Counted from the stretch's first letter, positions 18,186 to 27,557 are shown. The stretch: 64,000 bases of DNA from Bradyrhizobium commune (GCF_015624505.1 NZ_CP061379.1:6696001-6760000), one strand, 5' to 3'. Made by a program: numbers and translations. The notes: a model not told the origin generated them from the sequence alone.

Positions 18186-18911
18186 GTGCCGCTCGCTGCC
18201 ACGCTCGCCCGCCCGCCGGCGCAACCGGCCGACGATGCCCCGCATCTCCTGCTGGTCGACGACGACCGCCGCATCCGCGATCTCTTGTCGCGCTTCCTCG
18301 CCGCCGAGGGTTACCGCGTCACCACCGCGGCCAGCGCCGGCGATGCCCGCGCCAAGCTGCTGGGACTGCATTTCGACCTGCTCATCCTCGACGTCATGAT
18401 GCCCGGCGAGACCGGTTTCGATCTCGCCCGGTTCATCCGGACCTCCTCATCGGTGCCGATCGTGATGCTCACCGCGCGCCACGAAGCGGAAGCCCGCATC
18501 GAGGGGCTTCAGATCGGCGCCGACGATTACGTCGCCAAACCGTTCGAGCCGCGCGAGCTCGCGCTGCGCATCAACAACATCCTCAAGCGCGCGGCGCCGC
18601 CGATGCAAGTCACGGCGGTGGAGAAGATCGCGTTCGGCCCCTATGTCTACCATCTCGATCGCGGCGAGTTGCGCCAGGGCGAGGACGTCATTCACCTCAC
18701 CGATCGCGAGCGCGAGATGCTGCGTATCCTGTCGGAGACGCCGGGCGAGACCGTGCCGCGCAGCGCGCTCACTGGCAATGGCAGCGTGAACGAGCGCGCG
18801 GTCGACGTGCAGATCAACCGCCTGCGGCGCAAGATCGAGACCGATCCCGCCAATCCGCTGTTCCTCCAGGCGGTGCGCGGCATCGGCTACCGGCTGGTGG
18901 CCTCACCATAA
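18186..18911 (+). CDS. OmpR-family response regulator (PetR/CenR type)
   Basis: About 241 residues. The receiver domain has LLLVDDDRRIRDLL, the phospho-acceptor in LLILDVMMPGETGF, the conserved MLTARHEAEARIEG and the Lys of DDYVAKPFEP. The DNA-binding domain is the winged helix with LTDREREMLRIL, then VDVQINRLRRKIETDPANPL and GIGYRL. The GTG at 18186 is favoured since AAGGAG lies 5 bases before it; GTG 18180 is the alternative. Sequence style matches the CenR/PetR/OtpR group, linked in other alphaproteobacteria to envelope control; that role is inference here. Confidence 0.9.
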   Translation: MPLAATLARPPAQPADDAPHLLLVDDDRRIRDLLSRFLAAEGYRVTTAASAGDARAKLLGLHFDLLILDVMMPGETGFDLARFIRTSSSVPIVMLTARHEAEARIEGLQIGADDYVAKPFEPRELALRINNILKRAAPPMQVTAVEKIAFGPYVYHLDRGELRQGEDVIHLTDREREMLRILSETPGETVPRSALTGNGSVNERAVDVQINRLRRKIETDPANPLFLQAVRGIGYRLVASP

Positions 18912-18929
18912 ATCAGTGAAGCGCGACCG

Positions 18930-20315
18930 ATGAGCACGATCGATACCGGCCTGACGCTGCTGCGAAGCGCCGCCGACCGCGTGTCGGCCGCCAATGGCTG
19001 GATGGGCAACGCGTTCAAGGGTTGGATGCCGACCGGCCTCTATGCCCGCGCGCTGCTGATCATGATCGTGCCGATGGTGATCCTGCAAACCGTGGTCGCC
19101 TTCGTGTTCATGGAGCGGCACTGGAACACGGTGACGCGGCGCTTGTCGCAGGCCGTGGTGCAGGACGTCGCCAGCCTCATTGACGTCTACAAGGGTTATC
19201 CGCAGGACAAGGACCGCGCGCAACTGCGCCGCATCGCCGAGCGCATGCAGCTGGTGGTCGATTTTCTTCCCGTCGGCGACATGCCGCCGCCGGGGCCAAA
19301 ACCGTTCTTCTCGCTGCTCGACCAGACGCTGTCGGTGCAGCTTGGCCGCCAGATCGGACGCTCGTTCTGGATCGATACGGTCGGCCGCTCCAACCTCGTC
19401 GAGATCCGCATCCAGCTTGATGATGCCGTGATGCGCGTGTTCGCGCAGCGCAGCGCCGCCTACGCCTCGAACTCGGAGATCTTTCTGTTCTGGATGGTCG
19501 GCACGTCCTCGATCCTGCTGATCGTCGCGGTGCTGTTCCTGCGCAACCAGATCAAGCCGATCCTGCGCCTTGCGGATGCCGCCGAAAGCTTTGGCAAGGG
19601 CCGCGAGGCGCCGAACTTCCGCCCCCGCGGCGCGCGCGAGGTGCGGCGCGCCGCGGTCGCCTTCCTCGAGATGAAATCGCGCATCGAGCGCACGATGGAG
19701 CAGCGCACCGCGATGCTCGCCGGCGTCAGCCACGATCTGCGCACCATCCTGACGCGCTTCAAGCTCGAGCTTGAGCTGATCGGCGACAGCCCCGAACTCG
19801 AGGGCATGCGCAAGGACGTCGACGAGATGTCGATGATGCTGGAAGACTATCTCGCCTTTGCCCGCGGCGATTCCGGCGAGCAGTCGCAGCCGACCGATAT
19901 GTCGCAGGCGCTCGAGGAGCTGCGCAGCGACGCCGAACGCCACGGCCACACCGCGACCGTCGCCTTCAATGGCCTGCCCGTGGTCACGGTGAAGCCGGCC
20001 TCGTTCAAGCGCTGCCTCGCCAACCTCGTCACCAATGCCGCGCGCTACGGCAAGAGCATCGCCATCACCGGCCAGCGCGATCACCGCTATCTGACCGTCA
20101 CCGTCGACGACGACGGCCCCGGCATTCCCGTCCATTTGCGCGAAGAGGTGTTCAAGCCGTTCCTGCGGCTCGACAACGCCCGCAACCAGGACGAGGGCGG
20201 CACAGGCTTGGGCCTCGCCATCGCCCGCGACATCGCCCGCTCTCATGGCGGCGACATCACGCTCGGCGACAGCCCGATGGGCGGGTTGCGCGCGAGCGTG
20301 AGAATTCCGGTGTAG
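18930..20315 (+). CDS. EnvZ-like sensor histidine kinase (CenK type)
   Basis: 461 residues. A first membrane helix (ALLIMIVPMVILQTVVAFVF, about 39-58), a periplasmic domain, a second helix (IFLFWMVGTSSILLIVAVLF), a HAMP linker, then the kinase. The H-box is GVSHDLRTILTRFKLELEL, with Ile where EnvZ has Pro after the Thr. N box NLVTNAARYG, G1 DDDGPGIP and G2 GGTGLGLAIARDIARSHGG are intact, so kinase activity is expected. It sits 18 bases after the response regulator, its evident partner; the MarR protein upstream completes a three-gene unit. Confidence 0.92.
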   Translation: MSTIDTGLTLLRSAADRVSAANGWMGNAFKGWMPTGLYARALLIMIVPMVILQTVVAFVFMERHWNTVTRRLSQAVVQDVASLIDVYKGYPQDKDRAQLRRIAERMQLVVDFLPVGDMPPPGPKPFFSLLDQTLSVQLGRQIGRSFWIDTVGRSNLVEIRIQLDDAVMRVFAQRSAAYASNSEIFLFWMVGTSSILLIVAVLFLRNQIKPILRLADAAESFGKGREAPNFRPRGAREVRRAAVAFLEMKSRIERTMEQRTAMLAGVSHDLRTILTRFKLELELIGDSPELEGMRKDVDEMSMMLEDYLAFARGDSGEQSQPTDMSQALEELRSDAERHGHTATVAFNGLPVVTVKPASFKRCLANLVTNAARYGKSIAITGQRDHRYLTVTVDDDGPGIPVHLREEVFKPFLRLDNARNQDEGGTGLGLAIARDIARSHGGDITLGDSPMGGLRASVRIPV

Positions 20316-20366
20316 TGGAAGGTCGCGCCGCTACAAGCGCGGCAATCCGGCGGAGCTAGCGAAAGC

Positions 20367-20779
20367 ATGAATGGCGAGGACGGATTCGTAGCCAGATTCC
20401 TGTCACCATTCGATGAGAGTGCAGTCATCATTGAGGATGACGGCAGGGTCGCATATGCCTACATGCTCGGTGCAGGCGGGCGGATTTGCAGCGATGTTTG
20501 GCTGTACAATCGTTGCCCAGCCCCGGTTGAACCTGAGTGGCACAGTCCGGCCAACATGCCGTTCGCCAATCCTGCTTCTTTCGTCAACCAAAGCTCTCGC
20601 TTCTCACCTCCCGACTCGGCCCAAAGCTTCGCCGTAGAGTGGGGCCAAATAGACGGCCTCGTCGTCGCCGAAGTTTTTCTGCTTGGCGCATATCTCGCGA
20701 GGTTGAAGGCTGGGGGGTCAAGCCAGGTTGGTCGGCCTTGGCGGCCAAGGACGGTCCGTTGGCGCAAGTGTTGAGATAG
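20367..20779 (+). pseudogene. Conserved hypothetical gene, apparently frameshifted in a G-run
   Basis: The first frame starts ATG 20367 with a well-composed protein (FDESAVIIEDDGRVAYAYML, DVWLYNRCPAPVEPEW, FANPASF, VVAEVFLLGAYLARLKAGG). After the six-G run at 20712-20717 this frame turns into a Trp/Arg-rich tail and stops. The -1 frame continues smoothly as VKPGWSALAAKDGPLAQVLR and stops at 20777. Adding one G to the run would join them into a 137-residue protein. Either a real frameshift or a base-calling error. Function not recognised; it lies alone between the kinase gene and the DUF3617 gene. Confidence 0.65.
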
Positions 20780-20786
20780 CGCCCAC

Positions 20787-21317
20787 CTACTTCGGCAGCA
20801 ACGCCTTCAGCTTGTCCACGTCGCGGACGTTCATCTTGAAGCCGCCGGGCATCACGATATCGCCGGGCTTCTGATCGGGCTTGCAGGCGCCCAGCCATTT
20901 GGCTTCGAGCGTCATGGTCGAGTCGCGGCCCGTGGCGCCCGCCGCGCCGCCTTGGGCGTGCGAGGAGGTCTTCACCGTGTAGGCCGAACTGAAATCGCCG
21001 ACGATCTCGGCATGCGAGGTCGTGGTCATGCCGGCGACATTGCACTCGGAATCGCTGACATAGCCGGTCGACGTCTTCTTGATGTCCTGCTTGGAGCAGA
21101 TCTGCTTGGCCATCGGGGAGACGTTGTTGTTCATGTCCTTGTCGACGGTCTCGTCGGTGCAGTGCTGCATGGTCATTTCCGGCATCGCCGAGCCGCTCCT
21201 GACCATCTTCAATTCCCACAAGCCGGCCTTGCGCACCGGCAGATCGTCGGCACAGGCCGCCCCGGCGGACAAAACAAGACAAATCACCGAACCGAGCAAA
21301 GCAACCTTGCGCGTCAT
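20787..21317 (-). CDS. DUF3617-type exported protein
   Basis: 176 residues with a signal peptide (MTRKVALLGSVICLVLSAGA, cleavage near ACADD). The mature part begins PVRKAGLWELKM and has paired cysteines (QHCTDETVDKDMNN, QICSKQDIKK, SECNVAGMTTTSHAE, LGACKPDQKPGD), the layout of DUF3617 proteins, whose function is unknown. GGGAGT stands about 8 bases before the ATG at 21317. Expected in the periplasm. Upstream on the same strand is another small exported protein. Confidence 0.88.
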   Translation of the reverse strand: MTRKVALLGSVICLVLSAGAACADDLPVRKAGLWELKMVRSGSAMPEMTMQHCTDETVDKDMNNNVSPMAKQICSKQDIKKTSTGYVSDSECNVAGMTTTSHAEIVGDFSSAYTVKTSSHAQGGAAGATGRDSTMTLEAKWLGACKPDQKPGDIVMPGGFKMNVRDVDKLKALLPK

Positions 21318-21361
21318 GCGAGAGACTCCCGGCTGAGATGTCGTGCGGTGACGAGAGCGCC

Positions 21362-21670
21362 TCAGTAGAGCGTGCGGATCGGTTGATCGGCCGCGCCATA
21401 GGGCACCCAGCGGCACGCAAACGAAATGTAGCCGCCCTCATAGGCCTGTATCGCGAGGAATTTGACCACCTTGCCGTACCGCGCGCAGTGATCGACGGCG
21501 ACCTGCCGCGCATCGGTCTGGGTCGCCATCGAATAGGCGATAATGCCGCCGGTGTCGTTGCCCTTGAAGGGCGGCACAGGAAGGATATCGGCGCGCGCCG
21601 ACTGGCTCGCCATCATACCCGAGACAACTACCAGGCTGGCAAGAAGGCCCGCGGCCGCAATGATTCGCAT
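21362..21670 (-). CDS. Small exported hypothetical protein
   Basis: 102 residues from ATG 21670 (GGAG about 8 bases before; a GTG at 21679 is possible). The signal peptide runs MRIIAAAGLLASLVVVSG to about ARADI. The mature chain has two cysteines (VDHCARYGKVVKFL and ISFACRWVPYG) that could pair. No family recognised. Same strand as the DUF3617 gene, 44 bases upstream of it; a shared transcript is possible. Confidence 0.75.
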   Translation of the reverse strand: MRIIAAAGLLASLVVVSGMMASQSARADILPVPPFKGNDTGGIIAYSMATQTDARQVAVDHCARYGKVVKFLAIQAYEGGYISFACRWVPYGAADQPIRTLY

Positions 21671-21852
21671 TCCCGTCACTCCGATTGGTTGGTGGCAGTT
21701 TACGGTGCCGGCGCGGCTGTGAAAAGAACGGAAGGCCTGCCTGGCGCTTCATTGCGATCAACTCGTGGCCAAGTGTTGCCGCGCTGCACTTGACCCCGCC
21801 GGGCCTTCGCGGCACCGTCCGACCTCCGCAGATCATGCTGTCTGGATTGCCC

Positions 21853-22317
21853 ATGCGCGCCTCGACCTCCTTGAAATCGCTCCGTTTTGCCGCTGTTCTC
21901 GGCCTCATGTTCGGAGCGCTGTCGCTCGGTGAGGCCAAGGCCGCCAATCCGCTGGAGCTGAACTTCTGGCTGAGCGGCCCGCGCTATGACGGCCGCGTCG
22001 CCAATTGCGAGACGGCCCTGCCGACGATCGCGACCCAGTTCTGGGAGAAGGAAAGCTCGTTTTGGAATTCGCCGTTGAAGATCACGGGCTTCGCGGACGT
22101 CCACGAGACCGCGTTCCGGCCCTGGGCCTCCGACAACATTCCGCGCCGCTACTGCACCGGCGAGGCCATGCTCACTGACGGCAAGATGCGCAGGGTGCAC
22201 TTCTCGATCATCGAGGATGGCGGCTTTGCCGGTTACGGCCAGGGCGTCGAATGGTGTGTGGTCGGGCTCGACCGCAACTGGGCGTACAATCCCGCCTGCC
22301 GCGCCGCGAAGCCTTGA
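21853..22317 (+). CDS. Exported hypothetical protein
   Basis: 154 residues from ATG 21853; the ATG at 21835 would add six residues. The signal peptide is SLRFAAVLGLMFGALSLGEA with cleavage near AKAANP. The mature part contains NFWLSGPRYDGRVANCETA, WEKESSFWNSPLKITGFADV, RRYCTGEAML and VEWCVVGLDRNWAYNPAC, with four cysteines suggesting two disulfides. It resembles widespread short exported proteins of Bradyrhizobium whose role is unknown. The RNase T2 gene follows 119 bases later. Confidence 0.8.
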   Translation: MRASTSLKSLRFAAVLGLMFGALSLGEAKAANPLELNFWLSGPRYDGRVANCETALPTIATQFWEKESSFWNSPLKITGFADVHETAFRPWASDNIPRRYCTGEAMLTDGKMRRVHFSIIEDGGFAGYGQGVEWCVVGLDRNWAYNPACRAAKP

Positions 22318-22436
22318 TTGCGAAGGCCTGATTCGAGACGATCAAGCGGCGGGATCGCGGCCAGCTCAAATTTGTTCTTGAAATGTTCTCATCGCCTGCT
22401 AGGCTCGCCTGCACAGTCTAGTTGAGGGGCGTCACC

Positions 22437-23138
22437 ATGTTTCATTCCAGATTGCATTCGTTCTCCCGCCTGATGATTTCGCTCACGCTTGCTGCCGGGC
22501 TGGTCGGGCTCGCAGGGGGCGCGAAGGCGCAGGACAGACGGCAGAACGCGCCCGGCGAGTTCGATTTCTATGTGCTGTCACTATCCTGGTCGCCGTCCTT
22601 CTGCGAGGAAGCGGCCGAGCGTGGCCGCGGCGGCGGGCGCTCGAATATCCAGTGCGAGGGACGGCCCTATTCCTTCGTGGTGCATGGCTTGTGGCCGCAA
22701 TATGAGAACGGCTTTCCGGAATATTGCCAGCGGCCCTCGCCGCGGCTGAACCGCAACATCGTCTCCTCGATGCTCGATTTGATGCCGGCTCCAGGCCTGA
22801 TCTTCAATGAATGGGACAAGCACGGCACCTGCTCGGGGCTGTCCGACCGCAGCTATTTCGAAACGATCCGAAAAGCGCGCGCCGCGATCAAGATTCCGGC
22901 CGAATATCTCGATCTGTCGCAGGCCAAGACGGTGGCGCCGGCCGAGGTCGAGGAGGCCTTCATCAAGGCCAATCCGGGCCTGAGCAATGCGGCCGTCTCC
23001 GTGACCTGCAACCGGACGCGGCTCTCTGAAGTCCGCATCTGCCTCAGCAAGGATTTGCAGTTCCGCGCCTGCGAGGAGATCGACCGTCGCGCCTGCCGCC
23101 GCGACCAGCTGACGATGCCGCCGATCAGGGGCGGATAG
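22437..23138 (+). CDS. Ribonuclease T2 family protein, exported
   Basis: 233 residues with a signal peptide (LMISLTLAAGLVGLAGG, cleavage near AKAQD). The two catalytic segments of RNase T2 are present: CAS-1 SFVVHGLWPQYENG (His near residue 83) and CAS-2 IFNEWDKHGTCSG (Glu, Lys, His). FYVLSLSWSPSFCEE matches the family's first strand. Members cut RNA with little base preference through 2',3'-cyclic intermediates and are periplasmic in bacteria, as with E. coli RNase I. GAGGGG before ATG 22437 supports the start. Confidence 0.94.
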   Translation: MFHSRLHSFSRLMISLTLAAGLVGLAGGAKAQDRRQNAPGEFDFYVLSLSWSPSFCEEAAERGRGGGRSNIQCEGRPYSFVVHGLWPQYENGFPEYCQRPSPRLNRNIVSSMLDLMPAPGLIFNEWDKHGTCSGLSDRSYFETIRKARAAIKIPAEYLDLSQAKTVAPAEVEEAFIKANPGLSNAAVSVTCNRTRLSEVRICLSKDLQFRACEEIDRRACRRDQLTMPPIRGG

Positions 23139-23192
23139 AGCCAGGCTCTCGTGCCTCTTTGCTGAAGCCGTCACGTGGCGTAGTGCTCTTGC

Positions 23193-24053
23193 ATGAACTA
23201 CCGCCACGCCTTCCATGCCGGCAACTTCGCCGATGTCATCAAGCACATCGTGCTGGCGCGCATCCTGACCTATTTGCAGGACAAGCCGGCCGCCTTCCGC
23301 GTCATCGACACCCATGCCGGGGCCGGCCTCTACGATCTCGACAGCGACGAGGCAAGGCGCGGCGGCGAGTGGCTGACGGGGATCGCGCGGCTGATGCAGG
23401 CGCGCCTGTCGAACGAGACCGTCACGCTGATCAAGCCCTATCTCGACATCGTCCGCGCCTTCAATCCGAAGGGCGAGCTCAAGGCCTATCCCGGCTCGCC
23501 ATTGATCGCGCGCGGCCTGATGCGGCCACAGGACCGGCTCGTTGCCTGCGAGCTCGAGCCGAAAGCGCGCAAGGCGCTGATCGACGTGCTGCGCCGCGAC
23601 GAGCAGGCCCGCGTGGTCGATCTCGACGGCTGGGTGGCGCTGCCGGCTTTCGTGCCGCCGAAGGAACGGCGCGGGCTCGTGCTGATCGACCCGCCCTTCG
23701 AGGCAAAAGACGAATTCGAAACGCTTGGCGAGGCCTTCTCCTCCGCCTTCGCGAAATGGCCGACCGGTATCTATGTAATCTGGTATCCCGCCAAGAGCCG
23801 CCGCGCTACCGATGCGCTCGCGCAACTGGTGGCGCGCGCGGCAGTTGCAGCAAAGCCTCCGGGAAAATGCCTGCGGCTCGAGTTCAGCGTCGCACCACAG
23901 ACCGATGGTGCACCGCTCGCCACCACCGGACTCTTGATCGTCAATGCGCCCTACACGTTGCAAGGCGAGCTCAAGACGATCCTGCCCGAGCTGGAGATGC
24001 CGCTCGGCCAAGGCGGCGCTGCCAGATTCCGATTAGAGGTACCGAGGCCGTAA
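23193..24053 (+). CDS. rlmJ: 23S rRNA (adenine(2030)-N6)-methyltransferase
   Basis: 286 residues. The N-terminus MNYRHAFHAGNFADVIKHI is diagnostic of RlmJ, followed by the SAM site IDTHAGAGLYDL and the catalytic motif LIDPPFEAKDEF (DPPF). E. coli RlmJ methylates A2030 of 23S rRNA before ribosome assembly. IYVIWYPAKSR and a C-terminal LPELE...GAARFRLEVPRP complete the family pattern. Cytoplasmic; transcribed alone as far as can be seen. Confidence 0.95.
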   Translation: MNYRHAFHAGNFADVIKHIVLARILTYLQDKPAAFRVIDTHAGAGLYDLDSDEARRGGEWLTGIARLMQARLSNETVTLIKPYLDIVRAFNPKGELKAYPGSPLIARGLMRPQDRLVACELEPKARKALIDVLRRDEQARVVDLDGWVALPAFVPPKERRGLVLIDPPFEAKDEFETLGEAFSSAFAKWPTGIYVIWYPAKSRRATDALAQLVARAAVAAKPPGKCLRLEFSVAPQTDGAPLATTGLLIVNAPYTLQGELKTILPELEMPLGQGGAARFRLEVPRP

Positions 24054-24125
24054 CGCCCCGGCAATCTTGGGAAAAATATGCAGTAGCGGTAGTCAATCTG
24101 CAAAGAACCGTATTATGCTGTTTCC

Positions 24126-24263
24126 GTGACTGGCTTTACGTTCCGCTTCCGCGAATGGTTGCGGCGGAGTGAAGGCCCTAAGAAAGATCCGACCGGACCG
24201 AAAGGTCCGCCCAAGGATGGCCAGCTCCCGGGCTTCGTGAGGCCCGGTCATGTCGTGACGTGA
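24126..24263 (+). CDS. Possible small basic protein upstream of the cold-shock gene
   Basis: A GTG-initiated frame of 45 residues starting VTGFTFRFREWLRRSEGPKK and continuing with a Pro/Gly/Lys-rich stretch to VVT. The composition (FRFREWLRR helix, then GP repeats) does not look random, but there is no clear ribosome-binding site and no family is recognised. It could instead be part of the long 5' leader of the cold-shock mRNA. Low confidence. Confidence 0.3.
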   Translation: MTGFTFRFREWLRRSEGPKKDPTGPKGPPKDGQLPGFVRPGHVVT

Positions 24264-24304
24264 GTCTGCGTCGCGACGGAGGAGCAATGAGGGGGAGTTT
24301 CCCG

Positions 24305-24520
24305 ATGGCCAATACGGGAACGGTCAAGTTCTTCAACGGCGAGCGCGGCTACGGTTTTATCAAGCCGGACGACGGCGGTCGCGATGTCTTCGTTCACATC
24401 ACCGCTGTGGAGCGGGCGGGACTGAAGGACCTTGCCGAAGGACAGCGTATCACGTTCGAAGTCGAACCGGACAAGAAGGGGAAGGGGCCGAAGGCGGTCA
24501 ATCTAGTGATCCTCTCCTAG
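24305..24520 (+). CDS. Cold-shock domain protein
   Basis: A 71-residue CspA-like OB-fold. RNP1 is GYGFIKPDD and RNP2 is DVFVHITAVE, preceded by the invariant GTVKFFNGERG. Such proteins bind single-stranded RNA or DNA and unfold mRNA structures. ATG 24305 has GGGGGAG upstream; an in-frame ATG at 24287 would add six residues. The leader back to rlmJ is about 250 bases, compatible with the long regulated leaders known for csp genes. Confidence 0.96.
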   Translation: MANTGTVKFFNGERGYGFIKPDDGGRDVFVHITAVERAGLKDLAEGQRITFEVEPDKKGKGPKAVNLVILS

Positions 24521-24542
24521 CGGGCCTCTCCCAAAACCTGGC

Positions 24543-24574
24543 GCAAAAAAAGTCCCGGCCGCGAGCGGCCGGGA
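24543..24574 (-). terminator. Intrinsic terminator of the outer-membrane protein gene
   Basis: TCCCGGCCG and CGGCCGGGA form a 9-bp GC stem around a 4-base GAGC/GCTC loop region (24553-24574). Read on the minus strand it is followed by ACTTTTTTTGCGC, an intrinsic terminator 32 bases after the barrel gene. On the plus strand there is no T-run, so it would stop the cold-shock transcript less well. Confidence 0.85.
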
Positions 24575-24605
24575 GGCTGTTGTCCGGTATTTTCTTATTT
24601 CGCTA

Positions 24606-25229
24606 TCAGAAGTGATAGTTCACGCCTGCGCGCACAACGCTGGCGCTATAGCCGTTTGACACGCCTGTAATTGCGAACTGGCTCGTCGACAGATCGATGT
24701 AGAGGTATTCGAGCTTGGCGCTCCAGTTCGGCGCGAGGCCGACTTCTGCGCCGATGCCGGCGGTCCAGCCGGCCGAGGTGTGCGATTCCGTCCAGCCGAA
24801 GGTCTGCGCGCGCAGCTCGCCGAAGGCGAGGCCGGCGGTGCCGTAGAACAGCACGTTGCTGAAGGCATAGCCGGCGCGGCCGCGCAGCGTGCCGAACCAG
24901 GGATTGGAGAACTTCCACGGCGCAAAGGTGTCGTCGGCACCTGCGGCCTGGATGTCGCCCTCGACGCCGAACACCCACGGGCCGTTCTGGAAATTGTAGC
25001 CAGCCTGCACGCCGCCGACGAAGCCGGAGGGCTTGGCGGGATTGTTGTCTATCGAGCCCCACTCATAGCCGAGATTGGCGCCGAGATAGGGGCCTGCCCA
25101 GCTATAGGCGTTGAGCGGCTGGTTGACCGTATAGGGCGCGCGCTGCCCGTAATTGAGATCGGCGGCCTCTGCCGAAGCTGTCCAGCCGGCTGCAACCAAC
25201 GCGGCTGCGCCCACAACGAGCCTCTTCAT
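24606..25229 (-). CDS. Outer-membrane beta-barrel protein (Omp25/31-like)
   Basis: 207 residues: signal peptide MKRLVVGAAALVAAGWTASA, cleavage near AEAAD, then alternating strands typical of the porin-like OmpA/Omp25 barrel family of Rhizobiales (YSWAGPYLGANLGYEWGS, FVGGVQAGYNFQNGPWVFGV, GTLRGRAGYAFSNVLFYGTA). It ends VVRAGVNYHF with the C-terminal Phe used by the barrel assembly machine. Likely a structural barrel rather than an enzyme. GGAG lies 7 bases before ATG 25229; the in-frame start at 25241 is less likely. Its own terminator follows. Confidence 0.93.
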   Translation of the reverse strand: MKRLVVGAAALVAAGWTASAEAADLNYGQRAPYTVNQPLNAYSWAGPYLGANLGYEWGSIDNNPAKPSGFVGGVQAGYNFQNGPWVFGVEGDIQAAGADDTFAPWKFSNPWFGTLRGRAGYAFSNVLFYGTAGLAFGELRAQTFGWTESHTSAGWTAGIGAEVGLAPNWSAKLEYLYIDLSTSQFAITGVSNGYSASVVRAGVNYHF

Positions 25230-25481
25230 CACACACTCCAACGCAACTGCCGCAACCGCCTGCGATGCCCGCGCCGCCGCGCAAGGCTAGACCGCATGGT
25301 TACGGAACCACCACTTTTTCGCGTAAGATTTATCGAGAGTTTTAAGTTAAAGGCCTGTTAAGACCCGTTACCGCGCTCTTAACAGACTTAAGGAAGCGTT
25401 ACCGGGAACTGCGACCGTCATCCTGTGTGTGCAGCATGGCCGGAACTTCAAATCGGTACCCGCAGCGCCTAAATTCGCATC

Positions 25482-27557
25482 ATGGTTCACGATTCCACCG
25501 ACAACCCGGATGACGCACGCGCACGGAAATCCCGGCGCGACGTGACCCCGGATGCTCCGTCCCAGGAGACACTCCAGCAGACGGCGGCGCCCGACCTCGA
25601 TCCCGCCACCAATGGCGGCGACGACGAGGACGATGCGCGGCTGCCTGAAATCCTGGAGGAGAGCGGCGCGGTCGGCGAAGGCCCGCTGGCGACCGGCCAT
25701 GAGGCGATCGAGCGTGCGGTCCGGCTGGCGCCGACTTCGCCGGGCGTCTATCGCATGCTCAATGCGAACGCCGACGTTCTCTATGTCGGCAAGGCCAAGA
25801 ACGTCAAAAAGCGCCTGTCCAACTACGCGCGGCAGAGTGCGCCGCAGCCGGCGCGCATCCTGCGCATGATCGCGGCCACGGTCACGGTCGAGATCGTCTC
25901 GACCACGACCGAGACCGAGGCACTGCTGCTGGAAGCCAACCTCATCAAGCAGCTGCGGCCGCGCTTCAACGTGCAGCTGCGCGACGACAAGTCGTTTCCC
26001 TACATCCTGATCACCGGCGACCATTGGGCGCCGCAGATCCTGAAGCATCGCGGCGCGCAGACCCGCCCCGGTCGCTATTTCGGCCCGTTCGCCTCCGCCG
26101 GCGCCGTCAATCGCACCATCACGGCGTTGCAGCGCGCGTTCCTGATCCGCTCCTGCACAGACTCCTTCTTCGAGAGCCGTACCCGGCCCTGCCTGCTCTA
26201 CCAGATCCGCCGCTGCGCCGGCCCCTGCACCCGCGAGATCGACTTTCCCGGCTATACGACACTGGTGCGCGAGGCGACCGACTTCCTGTCCGGCAAGAGC
26301 CATGCGGTGAAGCAGGAACTCGCGGCCGAGATGGAGAAGGCCTCCGGCGAGCTCGAATTCGAGAGCGCCGCGCTCTACCGCGACCGCCTGGCTGCACTCT
26401 CCGCAATCCAGTCGCAGCAGGGCATCAATCCGCGCACGGTGGAGGAAGCCGACGTGTTCGCGATCCACCAGGAAGGCGGCTTCTCCTGCGTCGAGGTGTT
26501 CTTCTTCCGCACCGGACAGAACTGGGGCAACCGCGCCTATTTCCCGCGCGCGGAGAAGACGTATACGCCGGAAGAGGTGCTGGGCTCATTCCTTGCCCAG
26601 TTCTACGACGACAAGCCGCCGCCGAAGAACATCCTGCTCTCGCACGAGATCGAGGAGGGCGAACTGCTTGCCAATGCGCTCACGATCAAGGCCGGCCGCA
26701 AGGTCGAGGTCACCGCGCCCAAGCGCGGCGAGAAAAAGGAGCTGGTCGCCCACGCGCTGACCAACGCGCGCGAGGCGCTCGGCCGCAAGCTGGCCGATAC
26801 CGCGACGCAAAGCCGGCTGCTCGACGCGATGGCGACCACGCTCAACCTGCCACATGCGCCGAAACGCATCGAGGTCTACGACAACAGCCACATCCAGGGC
26901 ACCAATGCGGTCGGCGCAATGATCGTCGCCGGCCCGGATGGCTTCGTGAAGAACCAGTACCGCAAGTTCAACATCAAGTCGGAAGGACTTACGCCCGGCG
27001 ACGATTACGGCATGATGCGCGAGGTGCTGGAGCGCCGCTTCAAGCGCCTGATCAATCCGCCCGAGGAAGGCGTGGCCAAGGCGAAGGACGACGACTTCCC
27101 GCAATGGCCTGATCTCGTCATCATCGACGGCGGCCGCGGCCAGCTCAACGCGGTCCGGGACATTTTTGCAAATCTCGGCCTGACCCAGGTGTCGCTGATG
27201 TCGGTCGCCAAGGGGCCGGACCGGGATGCCGGCCGGGAGACCCTGTTCATGCCGGACCGCGAGGCGATCAAGCTGGAGCCGCGCGACCCCGTGCTCTACT
27301 TCATCCAGCGCCTGCGGGACGAAGCCCACCGCTTCGTCATCGGCTCGCACCGCAAGCTGCGCAAGAAGGACATCCGCGAGGCCGGTTTGCAGGAAATTCC
27401 CGGCATCGGCCCGTCGCGCAAACGTGCCTTGCTGCACCATTTCGGAACGCTGAAGGAGATCGAACGGGCCTCGATCGCCGATCTTGGCAAGGTTCCGGGG
27501 GTGAGCGCCGAGAGCGCCCGCAGAATTTTCGAGTATTTCCATCCCCAGCCGGGATGA
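25482..27557 (+). CDS. uvrC: Excinuclease ABC subunit C
   Basis: Makes the two incisions of nucleotide excision repair in complex with UvrB. 691 residues: an acidic N-terminal extension of about 75 residues, the GIY-YIG nuclease ([20 protein letters not shown], then [10 protein letters not shown]), a UVR/UvrB-binding region (about 265-300), the RNase H-like endonuclease core ([31 protein letters not shown]) and a C-terminal helix-hairpin-helix pair ([37 protein letters not shown]). The extension lengthens it beyond the E. coli protein (about 610). Followed by pgsA about 105 bases later. Confidence 0.97.
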   Translation: MVHDSTDNPDDARARKSRRDVTPDAPSQETLQQTAAPDLDPATNGGDDEDDARLPEILEESGAVGEGPLATGHEAIERAVRLAPTSPGVYRMLNANADVLYVGKAKNVKKRLSNYARQSAPQPARILRMIAATVTVEIVSTTTETEALLLEANLIKQLRPRFNVQLRDDKSFPYILITGDHWAPQILKHRGAQTRPGRYFGPFASAGAVNRTITALQRAFLIRSCTDSFFESRTRPCLLYQIRRCAGPCTREIDFPGYTTLVREATDFLSGKSHAVKQELAAEMEKASGELEFESAALYRDRLAALSAIQSQQGINPRTVEEADVFAIHQEGGFSCVEVFFFRTGQNWGNRAYFPRAEKTYTPEEVLGSFLAQFYDDKPPPKNILLSHEIEEGELLANALTIKAGRKVEVTAPKRGEKKELVAHALTNAREALGRKLADTATQSRLLDAMATTLNLPHAPKRIEVYDNSHIQGTNAVGAMIVAGPDGFVKNQYRKFNIKSEGLTPGDDYGMMREVLERRFKRLINPPEEGVAKAKDDDFPQWPDLVIIDGGRGQLNAVRDIFANLGLTQVSLMSVAKGPDRDAGRETLFMPDREAIKLEPRDPVLYFIQRLRDEAHRFVIGSHRKLRKKDIREAGLQEIPGIGPSRKRALLHHFGTLKEIERASIADLGKVPGVSAESARRIFEYFHPQPG

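Noticed and set aside
18903..20246. 447-residue open frame antisense to the histidine kinase gene
   Set aside because: The sense strand has a complete kinase with all motifs; the antisense product is His/Arg/Ala-rich and unlike any family.
25368..26468. 366-residue minus-strand frame opposite uvrC
   Set aside because: Shadow of uvrC; composition (Arg, Gly, Ala, Asp) without motif.
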